Source: an uncultured Blautia sp.
Lineage (GTDB): Bacteria; Bacillota; Clostridia; Lachnospirales; Lachnospiraceae
Reading direction: 5' to 3'
NCBI GenBank assembly: GCA_934364795.1
Contig: CAKRMK010000008.1
Location: forward strand, 1 to 64,000
DNA: 64,000 nucleotides
The notes under the pieces are model-generated. The model saw only the letters and a program-made list of their open reading frames with translations, had not been told where the DNA came from and did not search any database. Positions 34,720-43,685 of this stretch are shown one piece after another (position 1 is the first letter of the stretch; the number at the start of each line of letters is the position of its first letter). The position numbers and the translations under genes are program-made.

Positions 34720-35477
34720 TGTTAACACAGCAACGACATGAGATCATTCTGAAGCTTCTGAAAGAAAAAGGCAGTATTACCGTGACAGAGGTAAAGGATC
34801 TTCTGGATACATCAGAATCTACAGTACGAAGAGATATTACTGCTCTTGATAAAGAAGGCAAACTGGAAAAAGTTTTCGGTGGAGCCGTGGAATTAAAGGA
34901 ACGTGTAACCGCATATGAGTATTCAGTTGCCGAGAAGATGGGACTGAAGCTGGAAGAGAAGCACCGGATTGCAAGATATGCTGCTGGGCTTATAAAGGAT
35001 GAAGATTTTGTCTATATTGATGCAGGTACTACTACAGCAGATATGTTGAAATTTCTTCAGGTTACCAGAGCTGTCTTTGTGACCAATGCAGTGGTGCATG
35101 CCCAGACTCTGGCTGGAAGAGGCTTTAAGGTTCTTCTTGTAGGAGGAGAGCTGAAGAGTTCTACAGAAGCGGTCATTGGCAATCAGGCCATGAATACCTT
35201 GCGGGGATATCATTTTACCAAGGGATTTTTCGGAACCAATGGAATTACAAAGAAAAGCGGATGCACTACCCCGGATGCCAATGAGGCAGCGGTGAAAGCA
35301 GCAGCTATGGAGCAGTGCAGGGAATGTTACGTACTTTGTGACAGTTCCAAGTTTGATAATATCAGTTCGGTGACTTTTGCTGATTTCTATCATTCTACCG
35401 TTATTACAGATAAGATTCCGGCAGGCTACGAGGAATGTGCCAATATTATCGAAGTGCAGAAAGACTTAAGACAATAA
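34719..35477 (+). CDS. fruR: DeoR-family regulator of the fructose operon
   Basis: The 252-residue protein has the DeoR N-terminal helix-turn-helix (RHEIILKLLKEKGSITVTEV, STVRRDITALDKEG) and a sugar-phosphate-sensing C-terminal domain (IDAGTTTADMLKFL, VVHAQTLAGRGFKVLLVGGE). It overlaps the ptsI stop by one base and is the last gene of the fructose operon, so it most probably represses the promoter at 29696-29724 until fructose-1-phosphate appears. The name is by operon context. Confidence 0.88.
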   Translation: MLTQQRHEIILKLLKEKGSITVTEVKDLLDTSESTVRRDITALDKEGKLEKVFGGAVELKERVTAYEYSVAEKMGLKLEEKHRIARYAAGLIKDEDFVYIDAGTTTADMLKFLQVTRAVFVTNAVVHAQTLAGRGFKVLLVGGELKSSTEAVIGNQAMNTLRGYHFTKGFFGTNGITKKSGCTTPDANEAAVKAAAMEQCRECYVLCDSSKFDNISSVTFADFYHSTVITDKIPAGYEECANIIEVQKDLRQ

Positions 35478-35528
35478 ACGATTTTTCAAACACGCTATAG
35501 ATAAAGCTTAAATTTCATAGTATAATAG

Positions 35529-35578
35529 TCCACAGAGATTTTGCCGGACAAAGGATAACGGCATCCTGTGGACTTTTT
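35529..35578 (+). terminator. Terminator of the fructose operon
   Basis: TCCACAG and CTGTGGA pair, with inner TGCCG/CGGCA pairing, followed by CTTTTTG. Confidence 0.82.
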
Positions 35579-35641
35579 GTTACAAAAATAACAATAAAGT
35601 TTTCTACTGTAGATTTCGCAAGAGATGAGAGGGCATTTATT

Positions 35642-36439
35642 ATGATAAAATTAATCGCATCCGATTTGGATGGCACACTTTTGCCGGAGGGTACCATGGA
35701 TATTAATCCGGAAATTTTTGAAGTTATCCGGAAATTAAAAGAAAAAGGGATTGTTTTTGCAGCAGTAAGCGGAAGAGAGTATGACAGTATTGCAAGAGTA
35801 TTTGCACCTGTGAAAAATGATATTTATTTTATTGCAGGGAATGGCGGGGTTATTTCCTATCAGGGCGAGATTATTGAGAAAATGGCAATTCCCCAGGAGC
35901 TTCTTGGTGAGGTTGTGGAATATGTGAGAAGCCAGAGGGGAGCTTCTTTTATGACTGCCGGAAGTGCACAGGCATATGTGGAACGTGCAGATCAGGCTTT
36001 TGTGAAAAAGCTGCGGGAAGGATACAAGCTGCATGTAAATGAAGTGGATGATGTTCTGAGGGCTCCGGAGACTATGACGAAAGTAGCCATGTATAATGAG
36101 AAGGTAGATGCAGCTATAGGAGCAGAACAAGCCAGAAAGATATTTGGTGACAGAATCCAGATTATGGCATCTGGCGATTACTGGGTAGATTTTGTAGATA
36201 TTCATTCAGGAAAGGGAAATGCCATTCAGAAGTTATGTGCCCGTCTTGGAATTACGAAAAAAGATGAGGTGGTGGCGTTTGGTGATAACTGTAATGATGT
36301 GAGCATGCTTACACAGGCAGGGAAAAGCTATGCGGTGAACACTGCCAGAGAAGAGGCGAAACAGGCTGCCAGGTATGTATTAGAGTCCGCAGATCCGGAT
36401 AGTGTTCTTAATGTATTGAAAATGATTCTGGAAATGTAA
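35642..36439 (+). CDS. HAD-superfamily (Cof-type) phosphatase
   Basis: The 265-residue protein starts with the nucleophile motif SDLDGTLLPEG, has VSGREYDS (motif II region), a cap domain of the C2/Cof type, then GKGNAIQKLCARLGI (Lys motif III) and VVAFGDNCNDVSML (motif IV). Such enzymes remove phosphate from sugar phosphates or from flavin and PLP cofactors. Its position after the fructose operon may point to sugar-phosphate detoxification, but it has a separate start after a terminator. Confidence 0.92.
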   Translation: MIKLIASDLDGTLLPEGTMDINPEIFEVIRKLKEKGIVFAAVSGREYDSIARVFAPVKNDIYFIAGNGGVISYQGEIIEKMAIPQELLGEVVEYVRSQRGASFMTAGSAQAYVERADQAFVKKLREGYKLHVNEVDDVLRAPETMTKVAMYNEKVDAAIGAEQARKIFGDRIQIMASGDYWVDFVDIHSGKGNAIQKLCARLGITKKDEVVAFGDNCNDVSMLTQAGKSYAVNTAREEAKQAARYVLESADPDSVLNVLKMILEM

Positions 36440-36450
36440 ATTCAGGTTAT

Positions 36451-36575
36451 TTTGCAGGAGGTTTTACCCGAATTCGGTTGTCGTACAGTTTACGTATAGT
36501 TGTTGTACAATTAGCTGCCGTACTTGCTACGACGCCCTCATCCGGATAAAATCTCCCACAAATTGTGACGCATAT
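36451..36575. repeat. Long imperfect inverted repeat between two convergent genes
   Basis: TTTTGCAGGAGGTTTTACCCG and, inverted, CCGGATAAAATCTCCCACAAA pair with few mismatches. The loop has two direct copies of GTTGTCGTACA/GTTGTTGTACA and TACGGCAG-like sequence. The right flank shares GATATGCGTCACAATTTG with the repeat at 29348-29440. It may end transcripts of both neighbouring genes. Confidence 0.6.
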
Positions 36576-36608
36576 CGAAAAATTCAAAAAGCTGTTTATG
36601 AGATTCTC

Positions 36609-37436
36609 TTAAGAAAGAATCTCGCCAGTTGTAGAAATGGTATATACCTGCCAGGGCAGGAATTTACCGCTGTCTTTCATGGCTTTTATGGCAGCCTGCT
36701 GGAGTCCGCCGCAGCAGGGTACTTCCATACGGACAATAGTCACACTGCGAATGTTGTTTTGTTTAATGATTTCTGTAAGCTTCTGACTGTAGTCTACAGA
36801 GTCCAGTTTGGGGCATCCGATGAGAGTGATTTTTCCCTTTATAAAATCCTGATGGAAATTTGCGTAAACGTAAGCGGTACAATCTGCAGCGATAAGAAGG
36901 TCAGCGCCATCGAAATAAGGAGCATTAACAGGGACAAGCTTTATCTGTACCGGCCATTGCTGTAACTGAGAGACAGGGAATGCATTATTTTGGTTATTAT
37001 TGTTATAAAAATCAGGTGAATTTCCTGGGCTTGCAGGCTTGTTCTGAGAATTTATTAAATTCTGTGGGGTGGCAAAATTCTGTGAATTTGCCATGTCCTG
37101 TGAAGTTGGTAAATCTCCGGTTCTGCGAAGACGTTTCGCCATACTGCCGGGACAGCCTGTGTGAACTGGGGAAACCGGAGTGGATGCCTGTGCTTCCAGT
37201 TTTTTCTTATTTTCCAGAACCGCCTCTTCGTCATAGGCAGCTGCTTCTCTTTCTACAAAAGAAATGGCATTTGTAGGACAGGCTGGAAGGCAGTCACCCA
37301 GACCGTCACAGTAATCTTCCCGAAGCAATTTAGCTTTGCCATTTACGATTCCAATAGCACTTTCGTGGCAGGCCCGGGCACAAAGCCCGCAGCCGTTACA
37401 TTTTTCTTCATTGATATGAATGATTTTTCTGATCAT
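36609..37436 (-). CDS. Ferredoxin-type 2[4Fe-4S] protein, partner of Hcp
   Basis: A 275-residue cytoplasmic electron carrier. Two 4Fe-4S clusters near the N-terminus are bound by CNGCGLCARAC and CDGLGDCLPACPTNAI. Residues about 95-150 are a Gln/Asn/Pro-rich linker including NNNNQNN. The C-terminal domain (about 155-275) holds a short VEVPCCGG-like motif (MEVPCCGGLQ) that may form part of a further metal site. It starts 24 bp after hcp on the same strand with a GGGAGGAG site and probably supplies electrons to Hcp. Confidence 0.88.
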   Translation of the reverse strand: MIRKIIHINEEKCNGCGLCARACHESAIGIVNGKAKLLREDYCDGLGDCLPACPTNAISFVEREAAAYDEEAVLENKKKLEAQASTPVSPVHTGCPGSMAKRLRRTGDLPTSQDMANSQNFATPQNLINSQNKPASPGNSPDFYNNNNQNNAFPVSQLQQWPVQIKLVPVNAPYFDGADLLIAADCTAYVYANFHQDFIKGKITLIGCPKLDSVDYSQKLTEIIKQNNIRSVTIVRMEVPCCGGLQQAAIKAMKDSGKFLPWQVYTISTTGEILS

Positions 37437-37460
37437 AATGAAACTCCTCCCAAAATATTT

Positions 37461-39068
37461 TTACATAATATGATTGCCAAGCAAAGTTTCAAGGTCGTTT
37501 TCCGGTGTGGTAATGGCTGCAATACCGAAGTTTTCCACCAGATAATTCAGCACATTTTTGGAAAGAAAAGCTGGTAATGTAGGGCCAAGACGGATATTTT
37601 TGATTCCAAGATGAAGCAAGGTGAGCAGAATGGAAACCGCTTTTTGCTCATACCAGGAAAGTACCATGGAAAGAGGAAGCTCATTGACTCCACAGTTAAA
37701 TGCTTCTGCAAGAGCTACAGCAACTTTGATTGCACCATAAGCGTCATTGCACTGTCCCATATCCATCAGTCTTGGCAGACCACCGATGGTTCCAAGATTC
37801 AGATCATTGAAACGGTATTTTCCGCATGCAAGGGTGAGAATCACGGAGTCGGAGGGAGTCTGTTTTACAAAATCAGTGTAGTAATTACGTCCGCTTCTTG
37901 CCCCGTCACAGCCGGCAACCAGGAAGAAATGACGGATTGCACCACTTTTTACCGCTTCAATTACCTGATCAGCCACACCAAGAATGGTGCCATGTCCAAA
38001 GCCTGTAGTCAGAGAGGTTCCACCGTTAATGCCTGTAAAATGCTGATCCTCTTTATAGCCTCCAAGCTCAAGCGCACGTTGGATCACAGGGGTGAAATCC
38101 TTTCTATCATCAATGTGTACGGTTCCAGGGAAGGTAACAGTTCCGGTGGTAAATACACGGTCAATGTAGCTGGCTTTTGGCGGCATCAGGCAGTTTGTTG
38201 TAAAAAGAACAGGGGCAGGGAGCTGGGCAAATTCTTTTTGCTGATTTTGCCATGCAGTACCAAAGTTTCCCTTCAGATGGCTGTATTTTTTCAGCTCCGG
38301 GTAGGCGTGGCAGGGAAGCATTTCGCCGTGAGTGTAAATGTTAATTCCTTTTCCCTCTGTCTGTTCCAGGAGAAGTTTCAGGTCGTGGAGGTCATGTCCG
38401 GTGATTACAATGAAGGGGCCTTTTTCCACTGTAAGAGGTACTGTTACCGGTGAAGGAGTTCCATAGGCAGTGGTGTTGGCACGGTCCAGAAGCTCCATAC
38501 AGGAAAGATTATATTTTCCCACCTCCATTACAATAGGAAGAAGCAGGTCCATATCCCAGTCTTCCCCAAGAGCAAAAAGAGCTTTTCCGAAAAATTCATT
38601 TACACCTGTATCGGTATATCCCAGTATCATAGCATGGTATGCGTAAGCTGCCATTCCACGGATTCCAAACAAAATCAGGGATTTCAAAGAACGGATATCT
38701 TCCTGTGCGTTCCACAGTCTGTTCATATCGTAATCATCGTTGTGACCACAAGGAGAAGCGCAGCCGCCGCAATCCGGGCGAAGTCTGGATTTTTCCTGGT
38801 GGATGCGGTCTGTAAGTTCTGCCAGTGCCTTATCATCAAAGCTTACATTGGTAAGGGTGGCAAAGAGTCCCTCAATCATCAGCTTCCAGGTAGATTCCTG
38901 AAGAGGAGCGTTTTCATCAGATGCATGTGCAAGTCCGATCAGCGCACCAGTAAGCTCATCCTGAAGCCTGGCTGTGTCAGCTGTTTTTCCACAGACCCCT
39001 TTGGCACCTGTACAGCCTGTACATCCGGCTGTCTGTTCACATTGAAAGCAAAACATATTCTGTTCCAT
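37461..39068 (-). CDS. hcp: Hybrid-cluster protein (hydroxylamine/nitric oxide reductase)
   Basis: The 535-residue Hcp has the N-terminal cysteine set FCFQCEQTAGCTGCTGAKGVC and downstream cluster ligands in GHDLHD, TTNCLMPP, VAGCDGA and LACGKYRF. It protects anaerobes against nitrogen oxides by reducing nitric oxide or hydroxylamine. Length fits the family. A divergent Crp-family regulator and operator lie upstream (39139-39197), and a ferredoxin gene follows, as often seen in Clostridia. AGGAGG precedes the start. Confidence 0.96.
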   Translation of the reverse strand: MEQNMFCFQCEQTAGCTGCTGAKGVCGKTADTARLQDELTGALIGLAHASDENAPLQESTWKLMIEGLFATLTNVSFDDKALAELTDRIHQEKSRLRPDCGGCASPCGHNDDYDMNRLWNAQEDIRSLKSLILFGIRGMAAYAYHAMILGYTDTGVNEFFGKALFALGEDWDMDLLLPIVMEVGKYNLSCMELLDRANTTAYGTPSPVTVPLTVEKGPFIVITGHDLHDLKLLLEQTEGKGINIYTHGEMLPCHAYPELKKYSHLKGNFGTAWQNQQKEFAQLPAPVLFTTNCLMPPKASYIDRVFTTGTVTFPGTVHIDDRKDFTPVIQRALELGGYKEDQHFTGINGGTSLTTGFGHGTILGVADQVIEAVKSGAIRHFFLVAGCDGARSGRNYYTDFVKQTPSDSVILTLACGKYRFNDLNLGTIGGLPRLMDMGQCNDAYGAIKVAVALAEAFNCGVNELPLSMVLSWYEQKAVSILLTLLHLGIKNIRLGPTLPAFLSKNVLNYLVENFGIAAITTPENDLETLLGNHIM

Positions 39069-39138
39069 AAAAGATAACCTCCTAAATAAATAGTGTATTG
39101 GAAACAGGCAAACCAGATTTCGGATTTCCTGTTCGTTC

Positions 39139-39197
39139 TTGACTTTACATGTGCACTATAATATAATTTGAACAACAAGTATGTTGTTATAACAACA
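39139..39197. promoter_or_regulatory. Promoter and overlapping palindromic operators between hcp and its regulator
   Basis: On the plus strand TTGACT (39139-39144) and TATAAT (39162-39167), 17 bp apart, serve the Crp-family gene. Immediately after lie AACAACA-AGTA-TGTTGTT (39171-39188) and the perfect palindrome TGTTGTTATAACAACA (39182-39197). They are probable sites for the Crp/HcpR-type regulator. Confidence 0.75.
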
Positions 39198-39209
39198 AAA
39201 GGAGAAAAA

Positions 39210-39875
39210 ATGAATTATGAATTTCTTTCCAGGACCTTTCTTTTTCAGGGAACCAGTCCGAAAGAGACAGAGCACATGCTGTCCTGCCTGAATGCAGAAC
39301 CAAGAAGCTATAAAAAAGGAAGCGTGATCTGTCAGGTTGGGAATCAGGTGAAAGCAATGGGAATGGTACTTTCCGGCAGCGTGCATATAGAAAATATTGA
39401 TATGATGGGAAATAAAAGCATTCTCAACCGGATTGCACCAGGACAGGTTTTTGGCGAGACTTATGCCTGCATTCCCGGTGAAAAAATGCTGGTAGGGGTG
39501 ACGGCTGCAGAGGATTGCCAGATCCTTTTTCTGGAAGTTGGGAAAATTTTTCACACCTGTCCGGACACCTGTCCCTGCCATGAAAAGCTGATCCGCAACA
39601 TGCTGATGGTCATGGCGAAAAAAAATCTGGAGCTTTCCAGACGAAGCCTTCATACGGCATCAAAGTCTATCAGAGGACGTCTGATTTCCTATTTTTCACA
39701 GGAAATGATACAACAGGGAAGCAGCCGTTTTGTGATTCCCTTTAACAGGCAGGAGCTGGCTGATTATCTGGGAGTAGACAGAAGTGCCCTGTCCAATGAA
39801 CTTGGGAAAATGCGAAGAGAAGGGATTATTGAGGTAAACAAAAACCAGATTCATTATCTGGAAGAGGAGGAATAA
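39210..39875 (+). CDS. Crp/Fnr-family regulator, probably controls hcp
   Basis: The ATG at 39210 follows AAAGGAGAAAAA and gives 221 residues. It has the cyclic-nucleotide-type sensor fold (GMVLSGSVHIENIDMMGNKS, APGQVFGETYACIPG) and a C-terminal winged helix (NRQELADYLGVDRSALSNEL then RREGIIEV). Cys-rich stretch TCPDTCPCHE (residues ~125-134) may bind an Fe-S cluster or heme, but this is inference. Being divergent from hcp and next to palindromes, it likely acts as a HcpR-type sensor of nitrosative stress. Confidence 0.88.
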   Translation: MNYEFLSRTFLFQGTSPKETEHMLSCLNAEPRSYKKGSVICQVGNQVKAMGMVLSGSVHIENIDMMGNKSILNRIAPGQVFGETYACIPGEKMLVGVTAAEDCQILFLEVGKIFHTCPDTCPCHEKLIRNMLMVMAKKNLELSRRSLHTASKSIRGRLISYFSQEMIQQGSSRFVIPFNRQELADYLGVDRSALSNELGKMRREGIIEVNKNQIHYLEEEE

Positions 39876-39879
39876 AAAA

Positions 39880-41109
39880 GTGAAGTACGATTTTACAAGT
39901 ATTTTGAACCGCAGAGGGAAGGATGCCATTGCTGTTGATGCACCTTATTCAGAGGATTGCTTTAATCATGATTATTTTGCCGGTGTGACTTTAAAAGAAG
40001 GAATGGACTGGATTCCGATGTGGGTTGCCGACATGAACTTTCCTACTGTACCAACTGTGCAGAAGGCTGTTGTAGAAAGAATGGCCCATCCGGCATTTGG
40101 ATATTTTGCGCCAAGAGAGGAATATTTTGGGGAAATCATAAAGTGGCAGGAAGTAAGAAATGGTGTGACAGGACTTACAAAAGAATGCATTGGCTATGAA
40201 AACGGAGTTCTGGGCGGCGTTATCAGTGCTTTAAATGTACTTTGCTCCAAAGGAGACAATGTGCTGTTACATTCCCCTACTTATGTTGGATTTACGGAAA
40301 CGCTTAAGAATAACGGATATCACATGGTGCACAGCCAGCTGAAAAAAGATGAGAAAAATGTATGGCGTATGGATTTTGAGGATATGGAAGAAAAAATTGT
40401 AAAGAACCACATCCATGCATGTATTATGTGCAGTCCACATAATCCCACAGGACGGGTATGGGAGCGCTGGGAGCTGGAAAAAGCCATGGAGCTTTTCGAG
40501 AAGTATGATGTGTATGTGATCTCGGATGAAATCTGGTCAGATTTAATTCTTGGAGATAACAGACACATTCCTACACAGTCTATTTCAGAGGATGCAAAAA
40601 ATCGTACCATTGCCATGTATGCACCGTCAAAGACTTTTAATCTGGCAGGGCTGATCGGAAGTTATCATATTATTTATAATTCCTGGCTGCGTGACCGGGT
40701 AAAAAAAGAGTCAAGTCTTTGTCATTACAATGAGATGAATGTACTGTCCATGTATGCGCTGATAGGAGCTTATCAATCTGAAGGCTATGAGTGGGTGGAT
40801 GAGCTTCGCCAGGTGCTGACAAAAAATGTGGATTTTGCCTGTGATTATATTAAAGACCATTTTGAGGGTGTGGAGGTTTCAAAGCCTCAGGGAACTTACA
40901 TGCTGTTTCTGGATTGTGAGAAATGGTGCAAAGCCCATGGGAAAAATATGGATGAACTGGAGCGTGCCGGGCTTGAAGTGGGTGTTATGTGGCAGGATGG
41001 CAGAGCATTCCATGGAAAATATGGCATCCGCATGAATCTGGCTCTGCCTCTGTCACGGGTAAAAGAAGCCTTTGAACGGCTGGATCAGTATGTATTTAAT
41101 GCAAAATAA
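39880..41109 (+). CDS. PLP-dependent cystathionine beta-lyase / aminotransferase (MalY/PatB family)
   Basis: The 409-residue protein shows the fold-type I PLP pattern: NFPTVPTVQKAV near the start, MCSPHNPTGRVW, VISDEIWSDLILG with the PLP-binding Asp, and the Schiff-base lysine in YAPSKTFNLAGL. Such enzymes release sulphide or methanethiol from cystathionine or cysteine, or act as aminotransferases. It begins with a GTG after AGGAGGAAT, four bases beyond the Crp-family stop, so both are probably in one transcript. Confidence 0.92.
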   Translation: MKYDFTSILNRRGKDAIAVDAPYSEDCFNHDYFAGVTLKEGMDWIPMWVADMNFPTVPTVQKAVVERMAHPAFGYFAPREEYFGEIIKWQEVRNGVTGLTKECIGYENGVLGGVISALNVLCSKGDNVLLHSPTYVGFTETLKNNGYHMVHSQLKKDEKNVWRMDFEDMEEKIVKNHIHACIMCSPHNPTGRVWERWELEKAMELFEKYDVYVISDEIWSDLILGDNRHIPTQSISEDAKNRTIAMYAPSKTFNLAGLIGSYHIIYNSWLRDRVKKESSLCHYNEMNVLSMYALIGAYQSEGYEWVDELRQVLTKNVDFACDYIKDHFEGVEVSKPQGTYMLFLDCEKWCKAHGKNMDELERAGLEVGVMWQDGRAFHGKYGIRMNLALPLSRVKEAFERLDQYVFNAK

Positions 41110-41115
41110 AGAAAA

Positions 41116-41715
41116 TTATAACACACGGATAGCGGCTTCTAATCCTTTTACAATATCTTCAAGTGCCATGCAAGGAGCTGGGCGGTTCATAGACGTGACT
41201 TGCTGCGGGATATAGGGAACATGGACAAATCCTCCCCGGGTCTGTGGAAAACTGTGATGAATATAATACAGTACGCCGTACATCAGCTGGTTACATACAA
41301 AAGTGCCGGCTGAATAGGAAACTGCTGCCGGAATTCCTGCCTGACGGATGGCTGTTACCATGCTTTTTACCGGAAGGGTGGAAAAATAACCGTCAGCGCC
41401 ATCTGCAAATACCGGAATGTCTGTAGGCTGATTGCCCTGGTTATCGGCAATAGAGGCATCAATCAGATTGATGGCAATCTGCTCCACAGTGATGGATGTA
41501 CGCCCTCCGGCCTGGCCAATACAAAGGACAACGTCAGGCTGATGCTCTTTCATAGCCTCATAAACGGTCTGAATGGAAAGACCAAATACTGTTGGAACAA
41601 CAAGTTTTATCAGTTGGGTATCCGGGGATGGAGCCTGGAGCTGTTTCAGAGCTTCCTGTGCCGGATTAATGGATTCCCCGCCAAAGGGATCAAATGCTGT
41701 AAGAAGTATTTTCAT
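41116..41715 (-). CDS. pcp: Pyroglutamyl-peptidase I
   Basis: From the ATG at 41715 (CAGGAGGTTACACGATT) the protein has 199 residues. It opens with LTAFDPFGGESINPAQEAL, carries GQAGGRTSITVEQIAINL with the catalytic Glu, SAGTFVCNQLMYGVLYYI with the catalytic Cys and GGFVHVPYIPQQ with the catalytic His. It removes N-terminal pyroglutamate from peptides. The longer frame reaching 41832 has no ribosome site. It runs opposite to its neighbours. Confidence 0.95.
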   Translation of the reverse strand: MKILLTAFDPFGGESINPAQEALKQLQAPSPDTQLIKLVVPTVFGLSIQTVYEAMKEHQPDVVLCIGQAGGRTSITVEQIAINLIDASIADNQGNQPTDIPVFADGADGYFSTLPVKSMVTAIRQAGIPAAVSYSAGTFVCNQLMYGVLYYIHHSFPQTRGGFVHVPYIPQQVTSMNRPAPCMALEDIVKGLEAAIRVL

Positions 41716-41830
41716 AATCGTGTAACCTCCTGTGTTTAGATTATAGCAGATAATGGGGAAGCATTGAAGTACTATGAAAAAATATAATGATACCAGTGAA
41801 CAGTACTTAACTGGAAGGAGAAAAAAGAAC

Positions 41831-42202
41831 ATGAATCTTAATCCATATTTTAAAAGTATAATAGATCAGGACACAGCTTCGGTTGTAATCTGCAATCTGG
41901 AGCATGAGATTATTTATATGAATCCCCAGGCTGTATGCAGCTATAAAAAATGGGGCGGTGGAGAATTAACAGGAAAAAGCCTGATGAACTGCCACAACCC
42001 AAAATCGAAAGAGATGATTGAAAAAGTGGTGGAGTGGTTTAAGGAAAATAAGGAACATAACCGGATCCATACCTTTTATAATGAAAAGCAGGCGAAAGAT
42101 GTGTATATGGTAGCACTTCGGGATGATGAGGGAACGCTCATCGGTTATTATGAAAAGCATGAGTACCGTACACGGGATGAGGAGCCATTTTACAAATTTT
42201 AG
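41831..42202 (+). CDS. PAS-domain protein
   Basis: The ATG at 41831, after GGAAGGAG, gives 123 residues that are essentially one PAS domain: DTASVVICNLEHEIIYMNPQAV, then GKSLMNCHNP and VALRDDEGTLIGYYEKH. No output domain is attached. It may sense small ligands or redox, or be an enzyme-like PAS; similar single-domain proteins are found in gut Firmicutes. The stop lies in a repeat-like sequence at 42200. An ATG at 41774 is too far upstream. Confidence 0.8.
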   Translation: MNLNPYFKSIIDQDTASVVICNLEHEIIYMNPQAVCSYKKWGGGELTGKSLMNCHNPKSKEMIEKVVEWFKENKEHNRIHTFYNEKQAKDVYMVALRDDEGTLIGYYEKHEYRTRDEEPFYKF

Positions 42203-42240
42203 AGTGTGTCGCAAAATAACATTATTCCTGCAATCTAAAA
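42200..42240. repeat. Partial copy of the dispersed palindrome family
   Basis: TAGAGTGTGTCGCAAAATAA at the PAS stop codon, then ATTATTCCTGCAATCT, which also occurs at 43430-43445 in the related repeat. No gene is seen in the remaining 42241-42449. Confidence 0.5.
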
Positions 42241-42449
42241 ATATAAAGCATATATATTGCACAAAATACAGCCATGTCTGTAATATGAATTTACAGGCAA
42301 TGAAACAGCAGGTATTGTGGCAAATATATATGCTTTTTTTGTGTAACAAGAAATTATGCCGGAATTCCCAATTACAAAAAAACTACCGGGCAGGATCCCT
42401 TTTTGTAACACCTAAGATTCACTACAATATAGTAGTACAAAAATATTCT

Positions 42450-42926
42450 TTAACTAAAAACAGCAAACAATGCACCGAATAATCCTGCGCTTGCAGCGCC
42501 CATAATAACGCCTGCCAGCAGAACGCCAAGCATAACAGCAAGAATACTGGACTTAAAGTCCATGTCCAGAAGGCTGGCTGCCAGAGTTCCAGTCCAGGCA
42601 CCGGTTCCAGGAAGAGGAATTCCTACGAATAAAAGCAGGGCAATGAATAATCCCCGGCCAGCCTTGGCCTGAAGTGCCTTGCCGCCTTTTTCACCCTTTT
42701 CCAGACAGAATGTGAAGAAATGTCCGATCACAGGCTTATCTTTCCCCCATTCCAGAATCTTGCGGGCGAAGAAGTAGATAAAAGGTACCGGCAGCATATT
42801 TCCAATGATCGCCACAATGTAAGCAGGAAGAAGTGGAAGTCCAAATCCTACCGCATAGGGGATGGCACCACGCAGCTCAATAAGAGGCACCATAGAAATA
42901 AAGAAAACAATCAGATAACTTTTCAT
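42450..42926 (-). CDS. Small multidrug-export/COG2426-type membrane protein
   Basis: The 158-residue protein starts LIVFFISMVPLIELRGAIPY, with the ELRGAIP motif of COG2426 proteins, and has about four hydrophobic segments (LLPAYIVAIIGNMLPVPFIYFF, GLFIALLLFVGIPLPGTGAW, ILAVMLGVLLAGVIMGAASA). Named small multi-drug export family, but evidence for drug efflux is limited. Its start has GAGGAGAATT-like ribosome sequence. The last codons overlap no other gene. Confidence 0.87.
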   Translation of the reverse strand: MKSYLIVFFISMVPLIELRGAIPYAVGFGLPLLPAYIVAIIGNMLPVPFIYFFARKILEWGKDKPVIGHFFTFCLEKGEKGGKALQAKAGRGLFIALLLFVGIPLPGTGAWTGTLAASLLDMDFKSSILAVMLGVLLAGVIMGAASAGLFGALFAVFS

Positions 42927-43088
42927 GTTTTAATTCTCCTCTAAATTCATTTCATACAAAACGTAATTATTATACATGATATTAGAAGCGTTGAACAGTG
43001 GGAAATATAAAAAAGTGAAATTACTATATTATATGTAGTGCGCCTTTTCAATTATTTGCACAATTTTAGAAAATTTTATGGAAACATA

Positions 43089-43147
43089 TTGACAGAAAGA
43101 AATAGAATGCTATAATAAAAACAAACATATGAATAATTGTTCATATG
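43089..43147 (+). promoter_or_regulatory. Promoter and ArsR/SmtB-type operator before the HMA gene
   Basis: TTGACA (43089-43094) and TATAAT (43111-43116) are 16 bp apart. A 22-bp near-palindrome CATATGAATAA/TTGTTCATATG (43126-43147) lies just downstream, matching the ATATGAAC-type operator of Zn/Cd-sensing ArsR proteins; the ArsR gene at 45626 is the likely regulator. Confidence 0.78.
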
Positions 43148-43183
43148 AAAACAGAAAACATTTTCAAAAAGGAGATCACCACC

Positions 43184-43402
43184 ATGAAAAAAACTTACAA
43201 AATCGACGTTGACTGTGCAAACTGTGCAAACAAGATGGAAGAAGCTGCAAAAAACACAGCAGGTGTTAAGAATGCAACTGTAAACTTCATGACTCTGAAA
43301 ATGATCGTAGAGTTTGAAGATGGACAGGAGCCAAAGGCAGTTATGCAGGAAGTTCTGAAGAACTGTAAGAAGGTAGAGGATGATTGCGAGATCTTTTTAT
43401 AA
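43184..43402 (+). CDS. Heavy-metal-associated (HMA) domain protein, metal chaperone
   Basis: The ATG at 43184 follows AAAAAGGAGATCACC. The 72 residues form one HMA domain, with CxxC in VDCANCANKM and a Cys-containing C-terminus (DDCEIFL). It likely passes metal to the P-type ATPase encoded downstream at 43686, whose own N-terminal HMA domain is missing. The two genes are separated by a palindromic repeat at 43412-43504. Confidence 0.9.
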   Translation: MKKTYKIDVDCANCANKMEEAAKNTAGVKNATVNFMTLKMIVEFEDGQEPKAVMQEVLKNCKKVEDDCEIFL

Positions 43403-43411
43403 GATCTGACA

Positions 43412-43504
43412 TAGAGTTTGCTCCCAAAAATTATTCCTGCAATCTGCACGCCACCATTTTGTGGCATACATCTTGCAGAAAACATTTTTGGGAGCCTGCT
43501 CTGG
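43412..43504. repeat. Palindromic repeat between the HMA gene and its P-type ATPase
   Basis: TAGAGTTTGCTCCCAAAAA at one end and, inverted, AGAGCAGGCTCCCAAAAA at the other, around a central hairpin (CAATCTGCACGCCACC / GTGGCATACATCTTGCAGA). Read on the minus strand it aligns with the 29348-29440 repeat over most of its length. The gap to 43685 otherwise shows no gene. Confidence 0.7.
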
Positions 43505-43685
43505 AGCCTGCCCTGCAATTTATATGCTTCACTTTTGCAGAACTTTACAAAATCAGTTTATTTCAAAATGCAGATGTCCCGAAATTACCTATGTTATCTA
43601 TGAGTTTTGAGGGTGTCTTTTATAAATAGATGGAAAAAATTTATCCACAACAATATTTATGATACAGGAGGGCATGTGAAAAATT

